A stretch of 64,000 nucleotides of DNA from Lacticaseibacillus sharpeae JCM 1186 = DSM 20505 (GTDB lineage Bacteria > Bacillota > Bacilli > Lactobacillales > Lactobacillaceae): positions 1 to 64,000 of the forward strand of contig NZ_AYYO01000024.1 in the NCBI RefSeq assembly GCF_001436225.1, given 5' to 3'. Positions within the stretch are counted from its first letter, which is position 1. The number at the start of each line of letters is the position of its first letter. Made by a program: the position numbers and the translations under genes. Shown piece by piece: positions 33,183 to 42,036 of the stretch. Under the pieces are notes generated by a model. It had not been told where the DNA came from, searched no databases, and saw only the letters and a program-made list of their open reading frames with translations.

Positions 33183-34301
33183 CTAGAAGCGTTCGACCAG
33201 TTCCCGCTTGAGGCGGTCCTGGAAAATAATCGAGAGTTCCCACGGCGCGATGCCAATGTAATCCGCCCAGTCATCGAGGCGAATGGTCTTATCGCCATCG
33301 GTCCCGAGCACGGTCACCTTGGTGCCGACCGGCAAGTTGCCCGGCAGCTTGATCATCATGGCGTCCATGGCGAGTTTCCCCACAATCGGGCATTCCTGGC
33401 CGTTAACCAGGACGTGGAAGCCGGTGAGCTTCCGCATCAACCCGTCACCATAGCCCAGGGCCACGGTGCCAATCCATTCGCCTTCGTGGGCGTGGTAGAT
33501 GTGGCCGTACGAGATACCGTCGCCTTCGTGCATTTGCTTAACGAAGACCAGTTCGGTTTCGAGCCGTTCAATCTGCTGCAGGTAGTCATCCTTGCGCAAC
33601 TCGCCGAGGGAGGGTTCGATGCCGTACACGACGGTCCCGGCGCGAATGACGTCATGCGGGATTTCGTCCGCGTGGTACATCGCCGCCCCAGAGTTGGCCA
33701 CGTGAATCATCGGTGGCTTCGGCAGCGTATCGGTCAGTTCGTGCCAGCGGGCCAGCTGCTTGTGGAAGTAGTCAACCTTTTCGGAGTCGGCCTGGGAGAA
33801 GTGCGTCATCAGGCCGTAGTAGGTGAACAAGCTGGCGTTGTCTTCCATGTAGTTCAGGCTCGCATCGATTTCCGCCCGGTCGCGGTAACCGATGCGGCCC
33901 ATCCCCGTGTCCACTGCGACGGACACCCGCAGTGGCACATCGCCGTTAATGTACTTAGCGGCCTGGCCGAGCCAGTCGATGCTGGCGACGGTGGTGATGA
34001 AGTTGTTGGCCGCCGCAATGCCGGCGTATTCCGGCTGAATCAGCGACATGATGAGGATTGGGCAAGTGAAGCCGGCCTCGCGCAGGGCGAGTGCTTCGTC
34101 GATCACCGCCACGGCGAGACCATCCGCCCCGCCGTCAATCGCAGCCTTGCTGACTTCGAGCAAACCGAAGCCGTACGCGTTCGCCTTCACCGCGAGGAAA
34201 ACGGTCTTGGCGTGCGCGGCCTTGCGTGTTTCTGCCAAGTTATGTGCAACCGCGGCCTTCGAAATCAGTAGCCGGGTTGGTCTGTTCTGCGCTACAACCA
34301 T
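33183..34301 (-). CDS. alr: Alanine racemase, lysine-operon copy
   Basis: 372 residues. FLAVKANAYGFG near 36-47 holds the PLP Lys; DTGMGRIGYR and a C-terminal beta domain follow, ending in the region GKLAMDAMMIK where other Alr have G(R)xCMDQ. It interconverts L- and D-alanine for peptidoglycan. It is the first gene behind the lysine riboswitch, which suggests either a second Alr under lysine control or an enzyme with a different amino acid preference. SD TGGAGGCA. The main housekeeping alr is presumably elsewhere. Confidence 0.88.
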   Translation of the reverse strand: MVVAQNRPTRLLISKAAVAHNLAETRKAAHAKTVFLAVKANAYGFGLLEVSKAAIDGGADGLAVAVIDEALALREAGFTCPILIMSLIQPEYAGIAAANNFITTVASIDWLGQAAKYINGDVPLRVSVAVDTGMGRIGYRDRAEIDASLNYMEDNASLFTYYGLMTHFSQADSEKVDYFHKQLARWHELTDTLPKPPMIHVANSGAAMYHADEIPHDVIRAGTVVYGIEPSLGELRKDDYLQQIERLETELVFVKQMHEGDGISYGHIYHAHEGEWIGTVALGYGDGLMRKLTGFHVLVNGQECPIVGKLAMDAMMIKLPGNLPVGTKVTVLGTDGDKTIRLDDWADYIGIAPWELSIIFQDRLKRELVERF

Positions 34302-34602
34302 AAATATGTGCCTCCAAATGATTAGTGGGTCGCTGCCAGGCGGCGCCCCTTACTTGCTCTAAGCACTCCGCCCGAGCATTTACCCCCTAATTGTACCGCA
34401 GACCCCCATGCAGCACGGGGTTTGCGCCCAAATTATGAGCGATTTAAACGCAATGTGGGAATTCATAACAAGCTATATGCATTGTTTATGGATTACTGAC
34501 ATGTGTTCGCTTTAACTGGGCGGACTTGATACAATGAATGCAGGCACCGCACGGTGAAACGGAAGCGGAAGTATCTTCGCTCGCAAGCTCGCTACGAGTT
34601 AA

Positions 34603-34634
34603 GTTACCGTAATTGCTAAAGCAATAACGGTAAC
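34603..34634 (-). other. Perfect hairpin between riboswitch and alr
   Basis: GTTACCGT-A-ATTGCT and AGCAAT-A-ACGGTAAC form a long stem on a 1-2 nt loop directly after the riboswitch terminator. The 300 nt from here to alr contain no ORF with an SD. Confidence 0.5.
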
Positions 34635-34635
34635 T

Positions 34636-34866
34636 AAAAACGGCCCCAGTGTCTGCGCGTACGCACATCCACTGGGACCGTCAGTTAATAGTCATTAGGA
34701 GTTGCGATAGCGCTCCGTCGAAAGTCGACGACAGTCCGCCGGCTATTAACCAGCGTCCCAGCTATGCACGCGTCAAGTGCACAACTTCGGCGGTGTCCCC
34801 TTTCGCGCGGCATCAATGTCCCTGACTGGAACTCCACCGTGCTAGTCTTGTCGACCGCAACCTCTA
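34636..34866 (-). promoter_or_regulatory. Lysine riboswitch (L-box) with terminator
   Basis: Conserved core elements are AGAGGTTGCG (34856-34865), GAAAGGGGACACC leading into GCCGAAG (34785-34791), and pairing arms typical of the L-box. The expression platform is the terminator CGGTCCCAGTG/CACTGGGGCCG followed by five U (34636-34682). Lysine binding should stop transcription before alr-lysA-dapD and the downstream genes. The lysC gene is divergent and not behind it. Confidence 0.9.
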
Positions 34867-35013
34867 TCAGATTATTTAATTATGTGACGCATTCCGTGTC
34901 ACATTAATACTTTATTAGAGTACGACGACAAATTATTCCTGTCAAGCCTTGACAATAAATCGGCGAACCATTTAACTTAACATGGAAATACTTCGAAAGT
35001 GGGCAGTGTAAAA

Positions 35014-36372
35014 ATGAAAGTTATCAAGTTCGGCGGCTCTTCTCTAGCTACCGGCGAGCAAGTCGCTAAAGCAATCAACATTATCATCGCAGACCCGGAG
35101 CGCCGGATTGCGGTTCTTTCCGCCCCCGGCAAACGGTTCAAGGGCGACACGAAGGTTACTGACCTGCTCGTTAAGCTCGCGGCCACCGTTCAGTCGGAGC
35201 AGGACACGGCACCGATTCGCAATGAGATCATCGCGCGGTACCAGGAGATTGCTGACTACTTCCACATCACTGACGACACCGTCGCGCACCTCAACCAGCA
35301 CTTGATTGACCTCGAAACGGCGAGCTACCCCACCACTGAGCACCTGTACGCCGCATTCATGGCGCAGGGGGAGAACATGAACTCCCAGCTCATCAGCCAC
35401 ATCATGAACGAACAGTTCGCACCCACCCAGTTCGTTGACCCCAAGGAACTGGGTATGGTCGTGGCCGGTGCGCCCCGCGCGTCCGAGCTGGTTGAATCCA
35501 GTTACGCCAGCATCGCGAAGTTCCAGATTCCGGACGGCAAGCGCATTGTCGTTCCCGGGTTCTTCGCTTACGACAAGGACGGCAACTTGGCCACCTTCGC
35601 CCGCGGCGGCAGTGACATCACCGGCTCAATCCTCGCCCGCGGCTTCCACGTCGATTTGTACGAGAACTTCACCGACGTGTCCGCCATCTACGCCGTTGAC
35701 CCCCACATCATCGACCACCCACGTGCCATCAACACGCTGACGTACCGGGAAATGCGGGAGCTGTCCTACTCCGGCTTCTCCGTCTTCAACGACGAGGCCA
35801 TCATCCCCGTCATCCAGGGCGGCATCCGCGTCAACGTGAAGAACACCAACGACCCCGAAGCTCGTGGGACGTTCATCGCGCCAACCAAGGACGTGCGGCA
35901 CCACCACTCCATCACCGGGATTGCGGTCAACAACGGCTTCAAGGCCCTGTACCTGCACCGCTACCTGCTGAACAAGGAAGTGGGGCTGACCCTCAAGATT
36001 CTGCAGATTCTGTACAAATACAACGTTAGCTACGAACACATGCCTTCTGGGATTGACGACCTCACCATCATCTTCGCCAAGGACCAGATCAATAACAGCC
36101 AAGTCGACGCGATGACCAGCGAAATCCAGGAAGCCATCAACCCCGACCAGCTCGAATGGTTCGATGATTTTGCCATCCTGATGATTGTCGGCGAAGGCCT
36201 GTACACCAAGCACGACCTCATCAGCAAGGTGCTCACCCGCCTGGCCGACGCCGGCATTGCGCCAACTATGATCAACCAGGGGGCCTCCCGCATCAGCACG
36301 ATGATCGGGGTCGCCAGCGAAAGCGCCGAGACTGCGGTCCGCGTCATCTACAAGTTGAGTTCGGAAAAATAA
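35014..36372 (+). CDS. lysC: Aspartate kinase
   Basis: 452 residues from ATG 35014. KVIKFGGSSLATGEQV is the kinase start, FARGGSDITGSILARG the Asp/ATP-binding block, and the C-terminus carries two ACT-like regulatory domains (VGLTLKILQILYKYNVSYEH and IVGEGL...TRLADAGIAPTMINQGASRIS). It makes aspartyl phosphate for lysine, methionine and threonine. The SD is weak. It is divergent from the lysine operon, so lysine probably acts on it by feedback at the ACT domains and not through the L-box. Confidence 0.94.
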   Translation: MKVIKFGGSSLATGEQVAKAINIIIADPERRIAVLSAPGKRFKGDTKVTDLLVKLAATVQSEQDTAPIRNEIIARYQEIADYFHITDDTVAHLNQHLIDLETASYPTTEHLYAAFMAQGENMNSQLISHIMNEQFAPTQFVDPKELGMVVAGAPRASELVESSYASIAKFQIPDGKRIVVPGFFAYDKDGNLATFARGGSDITGSILARGFHVDLYENFTDVSAIYAVDPHIIDHPRAINTLTYREMRELSYSGFSVFNDEAIIPVIQGGIRVNVKNTNDPEARGTFIAPTKDVRHHHSITGIAVNNGFKALYLHRYLLNKEVGLTLKILQILYKYNVSYEHMPSGIDDLTIIFAKDQINNSQVDAMTSEIQEAINPDQLEWFDDFAILMIVGEGLYTKHDLISKVLTRLADAGIAPTMINQGASRISTMIGVASESAETAVRVIYKLSSEK

Positions 36373-36385
36373 ATCAGCACTGTGA

Positions 36386-36445
36386 TTGGGACAAAATTAA
36401 TATCGCCGCAAAATTTGCGTGGCGGTGCTAATTTTGTCCCAATTT
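36386..36445 (+). terminator. Long inverted repeat after lysC
   Basis: ATTGGGACAAAATTA pairs with TAATTTTGTCCCAAT around an inner GCCGC/GCGGC-like stem. It may end lysC transcription. Confidence 0.55.
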
Positions 36446-36458
36446 GTTTATCAGGCAG

Positions 36459-36487
36459 TTGACGAACCACTCATTTAGTCTTAATAT
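36459..36487 (+). promoter_or_regulatory. Promoter of the met operon
   Basis: TTGACG (36459-36464), a 17-nt spacer and TAATAT (36482-36487), upstream of the T-box. Confidence 0.65.
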
Positions 36488-36534
36488 GAGTTCAATCATT
36501 AATAATTAACGTGTTTGAACGTCCCACTTTTTGA

Positions 36535-36813
36535 CGTTCATCCCGAAGATAAGTAACTTGTGGCAACGATGCAGAGAGCCGGGTCTGGTGCAAACCGGTA
36601 CGTCAGCGCAAGTGAAAATGGTCTTCGCGCAGGTAGCCGGCGAGCAAGTGTAAGTCGACTACGGGTACGCCCGTTACAGCGTCGCTTATCGCACGTGCTT
36701 GCCGCGTGCCGTAATGCATGAGTGTTGGCGCGCCGCAAGACCGCCAGCAAAACCCGGGTGGTACCACGATAATTCGTCCCGCAATCCTAATTTTGGATTG
36801 CGGGACTTTTTTT
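36535..36813 (+). promoter_or_regulatory. T-box riboswitch, Met specifier, for metA-metI-metC-hom
   Basis: The T-box motif CCGGGTGGTACCACG is at 36754-36768. It is followed by the terminator GTCCCGCAATCC/GGATTGCGGGAC with seven T (36776-36813). Stem I contains GATGCAGAGAGCC and GGTCTGGTGCAAACC. The specifier loop reads GUGAAA-AUG-G with AUG at 36618-36620. Uncharged tRNA-Met should favour the antiterminator and switch on methionine synthesis. Confidence 0.9.
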
Positions 36814-36856
36814 ATCCCCGCCCCTGACCACACACGTAATTCCAGGAGTTAACCCA

Positions 36857-37654
36857 ATGACAAATATCTACCAGCAAAATGGCCTCACAAAACCGCCCAG
36901 CACGAACGCGGCACCCGCAGCCGCAGCAAAAATTCTCATCCTCAACCTGATGCCCAACCGCGCTGTGACCGAGCAGCAGTTCATCAGCATCTTAAGCCGG
37001 TCCGCCAAGCCGCACCAAGACCTCGCCGTCACGTTCTGTCTGCCGACCACGCACTTGATGCGCAAGCACGCTGCTGCCATCCACGCCGCCTACACCGATT
37101 TCGCCCGCATCAAGGACCAACACTTCGCGGCGCTGATTGTCACCGGTGCGCCGCTGGACCGCATCGCCTTTACCGACGTGGACTACTGGCCCGAGTTCCA
37201 GGAAATCCTCGCTTGGCGGCACACGCACGTGCAGCAGAGCCTCTTTCTTTGCTGGGGCGCCGAAGCTGCGGGGTACGCGGATGGCGTGTTCACCCCGTTG
37301 ACCCTGGACCACAAAATCACCGGGGTCTACACGGCGGACGGCGTCACGATGCCGCAGTCGCGCTACTTCACGATTCCGCAAGATTCACTCACGCGCGGCC
37401 AGGTCGTTGCCGGTACCGATGCGCTCGGCGCCCTCATCGTCGCCGATGACCGCACCAATTCCACCTACGTTTCCGGTCACTTCGAGTACTTCGCCGGAAC
37501 GCTGGCCGACGAGTACCACCGCGACCAGCGCAAGAACGGGGACGCGGCCCCCAAGCCGCAGCATTATTTTGCCCCCGACATGCGGCCCCAAGCGACATGG
37601 CAGACCAGCGCCACTAAGTTCTACACGGACTGGTTGCAGCAGCTCGCTGATTAA
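36857..37654 (+). CDS. metA: Homoserine O-acyltransferase (MetA family)
   Basis: 265 residues, SD CAGGAGTTA. It is short compared with about 300 for canonical MetA. The core is kept: NLMPNRAVTEQQF, VTGAPLDRIAFTDVDYW, the nucleophile Cys in LFLCWGAEAAGY, and VSGHFEY with the His/Glu pair. It activates homoserine with acetyl- or succinyl-CoA; the acetyl form is likely in Gram-positives. The usual APVE reads APLD, which could affect acyl choice. First gene after the Met T-box. Confidence 0.9.
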   Translation: MTNIYQQNGLTKPPSTNAAPAAAAKILILNLMPNRAVTEQQFISILSRSAKPHQDLAVTFCLPTTHLMRKHAAAIHAAYTDFARIKDQHFAALIVTGAPLDRIAFTDVDYWPEFQEILAWRHTHVQQSLFLCWGAEAAGYADGVFTPLTLDHKITGVYTADGVTMPQSRYFTIPQDSLTRGQVVAGTDALGALIVADDRTNSTYVSGHFEYFAGTLADEYHRDQRKNGDAAPKPQHYFAPDMRPQATWQTSATKFYTDWLQQLAD

Positions 37655-37704
37655 ATTAATACCCACACACAACCGGACGCTTGCGTCCAAGAAGGAGTTC
37701 TATC

Positions 37705-38817
37705 ATGGTCAAAATCGCAACACAACTAGCGCAAGGCACTAACGGCACGGACGACGACAAGACTGGCGCCGTCGTGGCTCCGCTCTATTTCTCCACGGCG
37801 TTCCGGCACCCCGGCCTCGGTCAGAGTACCGGCTACGACTACTCGCGGCTCGAGACTCCAACGCGGGAACTGCTCGAAAAACAGCTCGCCGCCATCGAAC
37901 ACGGCACCCACGCCTTAGCCGTTAGCTCCGGCATGGCGGCCATCGACCTCGTGTTCTCCGCGCTGACTAAGACCGGCGACCACTTCCTGTCAACCGATGA
38001 CCTGTACGGCGGCTCCTTCCGCTACTTCGACGAACGCCAAGCGAATTACAAGATTAATTATGACAAGTGGAACGGCATTAACGTCGACGACCTGCTGCTG
38101 CAGATTCGCCCCGAAACCAAGCTGGTGTGGATTGAAAGTCCGTCGAACCCGACGATGAAGGTCATCGACATCGAGGGGGTCGCCAAGGCGGTGCACGCCA
38201 TTCGGCCTGACATCCTGATTGCCGTGGACAACACGTTCCTCACCCCGATTTACCAGAATCCCCTGGACCTCGGCGCCGACATCGTGGTCCACTCCGCAAC
38301 CAAGTACCTGGGTGGCCACAACGACATCCTCGCCGGCGCGGTGATTGTCAAAGACGACGCGCTATTTACCACCCTGACCAACCAGCTGACGACCACCGGC
38401 CAGACACTCGACCCGTTCCCCGCCTGGCTGCTGATTCGCTCACTGAAGACCCTCGCCGTACGCATGGCGGGCCACACGAAGAACGCCCAGTATCTCGCCG
38501 GCAAGCTGCCAACTTTGCCCGGCATCGACAAGGTGCTCTATGCCGGCGTTGGCGGCATGATCAGCTTCTACCTAGCAGACAACTACAACGTCGACACGTT
38601 CCTGCGCCACCTGCAAGTCTGTAGCTTCGCCGAAAGTCTCGGCGGCGTGGAGAGCCTCATCACCGTGCCGTACATTCAGACCCACCACGACATGTCCGTT
38701 GAAGACCGGCTGCACCTGGGCATCACGCCCCAGCTCATCCGCTTCTCGGTGGGCCTAGAAGACCAAGACGATTTGCTAAGCGACATTACACGCGCTGTCG
38801 CAGCCGCTAAAGAATAA
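37705..38817 (+). CDS. metI: Cystathionine gamma-synthase / O-acetylhomoserine thiolyase (MetI type)
   Basis: 370 residues from ATG 37705 (SD AAGGAG). Cys/Met-metabolism PLP enzyme: YDYSRLETPTRELLEKQLA, SSGMAAIDLVF, and IVVHSATKYLGGHNDILAG with the PLP Lys in SATKY. GGMISF and CSFAESLGGVESLIT match Bacillus MetI closely. It joins O-acetylhomoserine to cysteine or sulfide. It is followed 18 nt later by metC, the same pair order as metI-metC in Bacillus subtilis. Confidence 0.9.
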   Translation: MVKIATQLAQGTNGTDDDKTGAVVAPLYFSTAFRHPGLGQSTGYDYSRLETPTRELLEKQLAAIEHGTHALAVSSGMAAIDLVFSALTKTGDHFLSTDDLYGGSFRYFDERQANYKINYDKWNGINVDDLLLQIRPETKLVWIESPSNPTMKVIDIEGVAKAVHAIRPDILIAVDNTFLTPIYQNPLDLGADIVVHSATKYLGGHNDILAGAVIVKDDALFTTLTNQLTTTGQTLDPFPAWLLIRSLKTLAVRMAGHTKNAQYLAGKLPTLPGIDKVLYAGVGGMISFYLADNYNVDTFLRHLQVCSFAESLGGVESLITVPYIQTHHDMSVEDRLHLGITPQLIRFSVGLEDQDDLLSDITRAVAAAKE

Positions 38818-38835
38818 CCACAGGAGGTAACACCC

Positions 38836-39984
38836 ATGCACGATTGGACCAAAATCATCAAAGCAACCACCGTCGCGGACAAGGAAACCGGTGCGGTGAA
38901 CACGCCGATTCAACTTTCATCCACGTTCAACCAGTCTGACTTCGACCACTTCGGCGAATTCGACTACTCGCGTTCTGGTAACCCGACGCGCAAAGTCGCT
39001 GAAGAAGCCGTCGCCACGCTCGAAGGCGCCAAGTACGGCTTCCTGTACAGTACCGGGATGGCCGCCATCAGTAGCGTGCTCCTCACCTTCAGCCAGGGCG
39101 ACCACCTGATTGTGTCGAAGTTCGTCTACGGGGGCACCTTCCGCATCTTGGAACAGGTGCTCAACCGCTTCGGCATCGACCACACCTTCGTGGACTTGAC
39201 TGACCTGGACGCTGTGCGCGCCGCCATTCAGCCGAACACCAAGGCCATCTACATCGAAACCCCCAGCAACCCCGTCCTGTCCGTGACCGACATCCCCGCG
39301 ATTGTCGCGATTGCTAAGGAAAAAGGCCTGCTGACGATTGCCGACAACACCTTCATGTCCCCCGTCCTGCAGAAGCCAATCAGCCTGGGCGTGGACATCG
39401 TGGTGCACTCCGCCACCAAGTTCCTGGCTGGGCACTCCGACATTGTTGCCGGGGCTGCAATCACGGATAACAAAGAGCTGGCCGACCGCATCTACTTCAT
39501 CCAAAATGCGGTGGGCGCAACCCTCGGCGTGACCGACGCCTGGCTCCTGCTGCGGGGCATCAAGACCCTCGGCATCCGCATGCAGCAAAGCAGCAGTGCC
39601 GCACTCAAGATTGCCACCTGGCTCGAGCAGCAGCCGCAAGTCACACGTGTCTGCTTCCCCGGCCTGAAGAGTAATCCGGGCTACGAAATCCAAAAGCGCC
39701 AAGCCGTCAATGGCGGTGCCGTCCTCAGCTTCGACGTTGGCAGCGAGGATAACGCGCGCATCGTGGCCGAAAACACCAAGATTCCTGAATTCTCCGTTTC
39801 CCTCGGCGGCGTTGAATCCATCCTGTCCTACCCGCCAAAGATGAGCCACGCGGAACTCGACGCCGCTGAACAGGCGAAGTCGGGGATTACCCCAGGTTTG
39901 CTACGCTTTAGCTGCGGGATTGAAGACCCAGACGACCTCATCGCCGACCTCAAGCAAGCACTGGCCCTGATTCCGGAGGCATAA
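38836..39984 (+). CDS. metC: Cystathionine beta-lyase
   Basis: 382 residues, SD AGGAGG. It has EFDYSRSGNPTRKVAEEAVA, STGMAAISSVLL, VDLTDLDAVRAAI, IVVHSATKFLAGHSDIVAG (PLP Lys) and SVSLGGVESILSYPPKMSHAEL, and it is closely like Bacillus MetC. It splits cystathionine to homocysteine, pyruvate and ammonia. MetE or MetH for the last step is not in this window. Confidence 0.92.
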   Translation: MHDWTKIIKATTVADKETGAVNTPIQLSSTFNQSDFDHFGEFDYSRSGNPTRKVAEEAVATLEGAKYGFLYSTGMAAISSVLLTFSQGDHLIVSKFVYGGTFRILEQVLNRFGIDHTFVDLTDLDAVRAAIQPNTKAIYIETPSNPVLSVTDIPAIVAIAKEKGLLTIADNTFMSPVLQKPISLGVDIVVHSATKFLAGHSDIVAGAAITDNKELADRIYFIQNAVGATLGVTDAWLLLRGIKTLGIRMQQSSSAALKIATWLEQQPQVTRVCFPGLKSNPGYEIQKRQAVNGGAVLSFDVGSEDNARIVAENTKIPEFSVSLGGVESILSYPPKMSHAELDAAEQAKSGITPGLLRFSCGIEDPDDLIADLKQALALIPEA

Positions 39985-39985
39985 T

Positions 39986-41224
39986 ATGACGCAAATTAAC
40001 ATCGGCTTACTCGGCCTGGGCACGGTTGGTTCCGGGGTCGTCGCCATTTTGCAAAAAAATCAGCCGCGGCTGGCGGTGCTCGACGCCCACGTGGTGAAGG
40101 CGGCAGTGCGCACCATTACGCCGGCACGCCAGGCCAAGTACCCCGGCATCGAACTAACCACCGACACGCTGGCCGTCGTGGATGACCCCAACATCGACAT
40201 CGTGGTCGAAGTCATGGGCGGGGTCGCGACCACCTACCCGCTGCTGGAGCGGGCCATCAAGAACGGCAAGCACGTGATTTCCGCCAACAAGGACCTGCTG
40301 TCCGTCCACGGCGTGCAGCTGGCGCAACTGGCCAAGGAGCACCACGTCGGCCTCTACTACGAAGCCGCGGTCATGGGCTCCATCCCCATCCTGCACACCC
40401 TGGCCAATGCCTACGCCGGCGACACCATCACCCGCGTGGCCGGCATCGCGAACGGCACGAGCAACTTCATCCTCACCCAGATGGTACGCGCTGGTAGTTC
40501 GTACGCCGAAGCTCTGCGTCTGGCGCAGGAGAAGGGCTTCGCGGAGAGCGACCCGACTAACGACGTGGAAGGCTTCGACGCCGCGTACAAGTTGCTCATC
40601 TTGAGCCGCTTTGCGTTCGGCATGACCCCCGCACTCGGCGACGTGACGCGCCAGGGCATCACCACCCTCACCCGCGCCGATTTTGCCGCCGCCTCCGTCT
40701 GGGGGTACACCATCAAGCCGCTGGCCGTAGCGGCGATGACTAATGGGCAATTGAACCTGACCGTCAGCCCGCACCTGGTGCCAGCGGCCCACCCGCTATC
40801 CGCCGTATTCGACGAGAACAATGCGGTTATGATTGACTCGGTCAACACCAAGCAGATCACGATGACCGGCCCCGGCGCGGGTTCACTGCCCACCGCTAGT
40901 TCCGTCATCGCCGACCTCATCACCATCGCCTCGGCCATCCGCGCCGGCATTGAGCCCGCCCCATTCGTCGATGCGGCCACCCCGAACACGATTGCCACCG
41001 CTGATCAGCGGGTCAGTGAACGGTTCGTGGTGCTGCACAGCGAGACCCTGCAGGCTGATCAGGCCGCGGCCAACCTCGACATCGGCGGCAAGATGATTTC
41101 GGGTGAAGGCTCCATCTTCATCCACACGCCGGCGATTAGCGATACGCAGACCAACGAACTGATTGGCAAGATTGAGCGCACCAAAGACTTGCAGCTGGTG
41201 CACATTCTACCGATATTCGGGTAA
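39986..41224 (+). CDS. hom: Homoserine dehydrogenase
   Basis: 412 residues. LLGLGTVGSGVVAIL is the NAD(P)-binding start. VVEVMGGVATTYPLL, SANKDLLSVHG and GIANGTSNFILTQM with AEESPTNDVEGFDAAYK-like ESDPTNDVEGFDAAYK are diagnostic. A shortened C-terminal ACT region is present. It reduces aspartate semialdehyde to homoserine. The start is 2 nt after the metC stop, with the SD GGAGG inside metC. Its place as the last gene of a Met T-box operon ties homoserine supply to methionine need rather than to threonine. Confidence 0.95.
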   Translation: MTQINIGLLGLGTVGSGVVAILQKNQPRLAVLDAHVVKAAVRTITPARQAKYPGIELTTDTLAVVDDPNIDIVVEVMGGVATTYPLLERAIKNGKHVISANKDLLSVHGVQLAQLAKEHHVGLYYEAAVMGSIPILHTLANAYAGDTITRVAGIANGTSNFILTQMVRAGSSYAEALRLAQEKGFAESDPTNDVEGFDAAYKLLILSRFAFGMTPALGDVTRQGITTLTRADFAAASVWGYTIKPLAVAAMTNGQLNLTVSPHLVPAAHPLSAVFDENNAVMIDSVNTKQITMTGPGAGSLPTASSVIADLITIASAIRAGIEPAPFVDAATPNTIATADQRVSERFVVLHSETLQADQAAANLDIGGKMISGEGSIFIHTPAISDTQTNELIGKIERTKDLQLVHILPIFG

Positions 41225-41236
41225 ATTTGAGTAGCG

Positions 41237-41269
41237 AAAAGGCGACCAGATAATTCTGGCCGCCTTTTT
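41237..41269. terminator. Bidirectional terminator
   Basis: AAAAGGCG and CGCCTTTTT with an inner CCAGA/TCTGG stem. It ends the met operon and, in the other direction, the HigBA transcript. Confidence 0.85.
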
Positions 41270-41280
41270 GGCTGCAAATA

Positions 41281-41622
41281 TTACGCTAATACCCAATCAT
41301 ACTGCTTGAGGTATTCTGAGTTCTCTGGATTATTACCACGCGTTGGTCTTTCTGTGTGTGCTAGCTGATAACGCATATCTTTCTCCAAAAGCATGTGCGC
41401 CGGAATGCCCGTAACTTCTTCAATCGATAGCGCCACGGTCGGCGAGATAAATGCCTTCCGATGCAACACCTGCGAAAGATGTTTCTCCGACACACCAATA
41501 CGCTTGGCAAAATCAACTTGCGAGATGTGCCGGAATTGAAGCGTTTCTGCTATTGTATCTGCTGCAGAGTACTCAGCTAAATCCGACGGCACAATTTTAT
41601 TTTTACGATTCAGCATAGACAT
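41281..41622 (-). CDS. higA: HigA-type XRE antitoxin
   Basis: 113 residues. The helix-turn-helix is at about 35-63 (ISQVDFAKRIGVSEKHLSQV) and the tail ISPTVALSIEEVTGIPAHMLLEKD is typical of HigA/VapA-type proteins. It is encoded after the toxin, the inverted order normal for higBA, with a 6-nt gap. It should bind HigB and repress the operon. It aligns with the orphan copy at 2511-2813. Confidence 0.85.
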   Translation of the reverse strand: MSMLNRKNKIVPSDLAEYSAADTIAETLQFRHISQVDFAKRIGVSEKHLSQVLHRKAFISPTVALSIEEVTGIPAHMLLEKDMRYQLAHTERPTRGNNPENSEYLKQYDWVLA

Positions 41623-41628
41623 GCCTCC

Positions 41629-41952
41629 TTAGTGGTAATCTTCAATTTCCAAAATGACAATTGTGACTATTTCCGCCGTTTTTATCGAGAGCTGATCATT
41701 GCGGTCATAGCCTTCGAAAATCAGCCGCCAGTTCGGGCCAACATCAACTGCAAACTGATTCTGGCGGTCACCATGAAGTGGGTGTAATCGAGCAGGAGGA
41801 AGGCGGGAGATATCGTCTAATGTCCTTGCAGCCTCAAAATCAGAAAGTCGTTGACCAATTCGATTAGCACGGTCGCGCCCATAGGCTTTCACTCGTAATC
41901 TGGAATCGCTAAGAATTTTTGTAAGTTTGGTGGTTTCGCCAAAATACTCCAT
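41629..41952 (-). CDS. higB: HigB/RelE-superfamily toxin
   Basis: 107 residues, SD GAGGTAAAG. RLSDFEAARTLDDISRLPPARLHPL and the strand pair QFAVDVGPNWRLIFEGYD, ending TAEIVTIVILEIEDYH, match the plasmid-maintenance HigB family. Such toxins cleave mRNA on the ribosome. It is first in the operon and precedes higA. Confidence 0.82.
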   Translation of the reverse strand: MEYFGETTKLTKILSDSRLRVKAYGRDRANRIGQRLSDFEAARTLDDISRLPPARLHPLHGDRQNQFAVDVGPNWRLIFEGYDRNDQLSIKTAEIVTIVILEIEDYH

Positions 41953-42036
41953 TTCTTTACCTCACACGTAAAGATTATCATATTTTTCGAGGCTTCTCAA
42001 CCTCATAGTCTGAAAAATGCATTAATTGCTCAAGGC

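Noticed and set aside
34486-34668. 60-codon ORF between the lysine riboswitch and alr
   Set aside because: It overlaps the riboswitch terminator and the following hairpin and lacks an SD.
36538-36750. 70-codon minus-strand ORF upstream of metA
   Set aside because: It lies entirely inside the metA T-box on the opposite strand.
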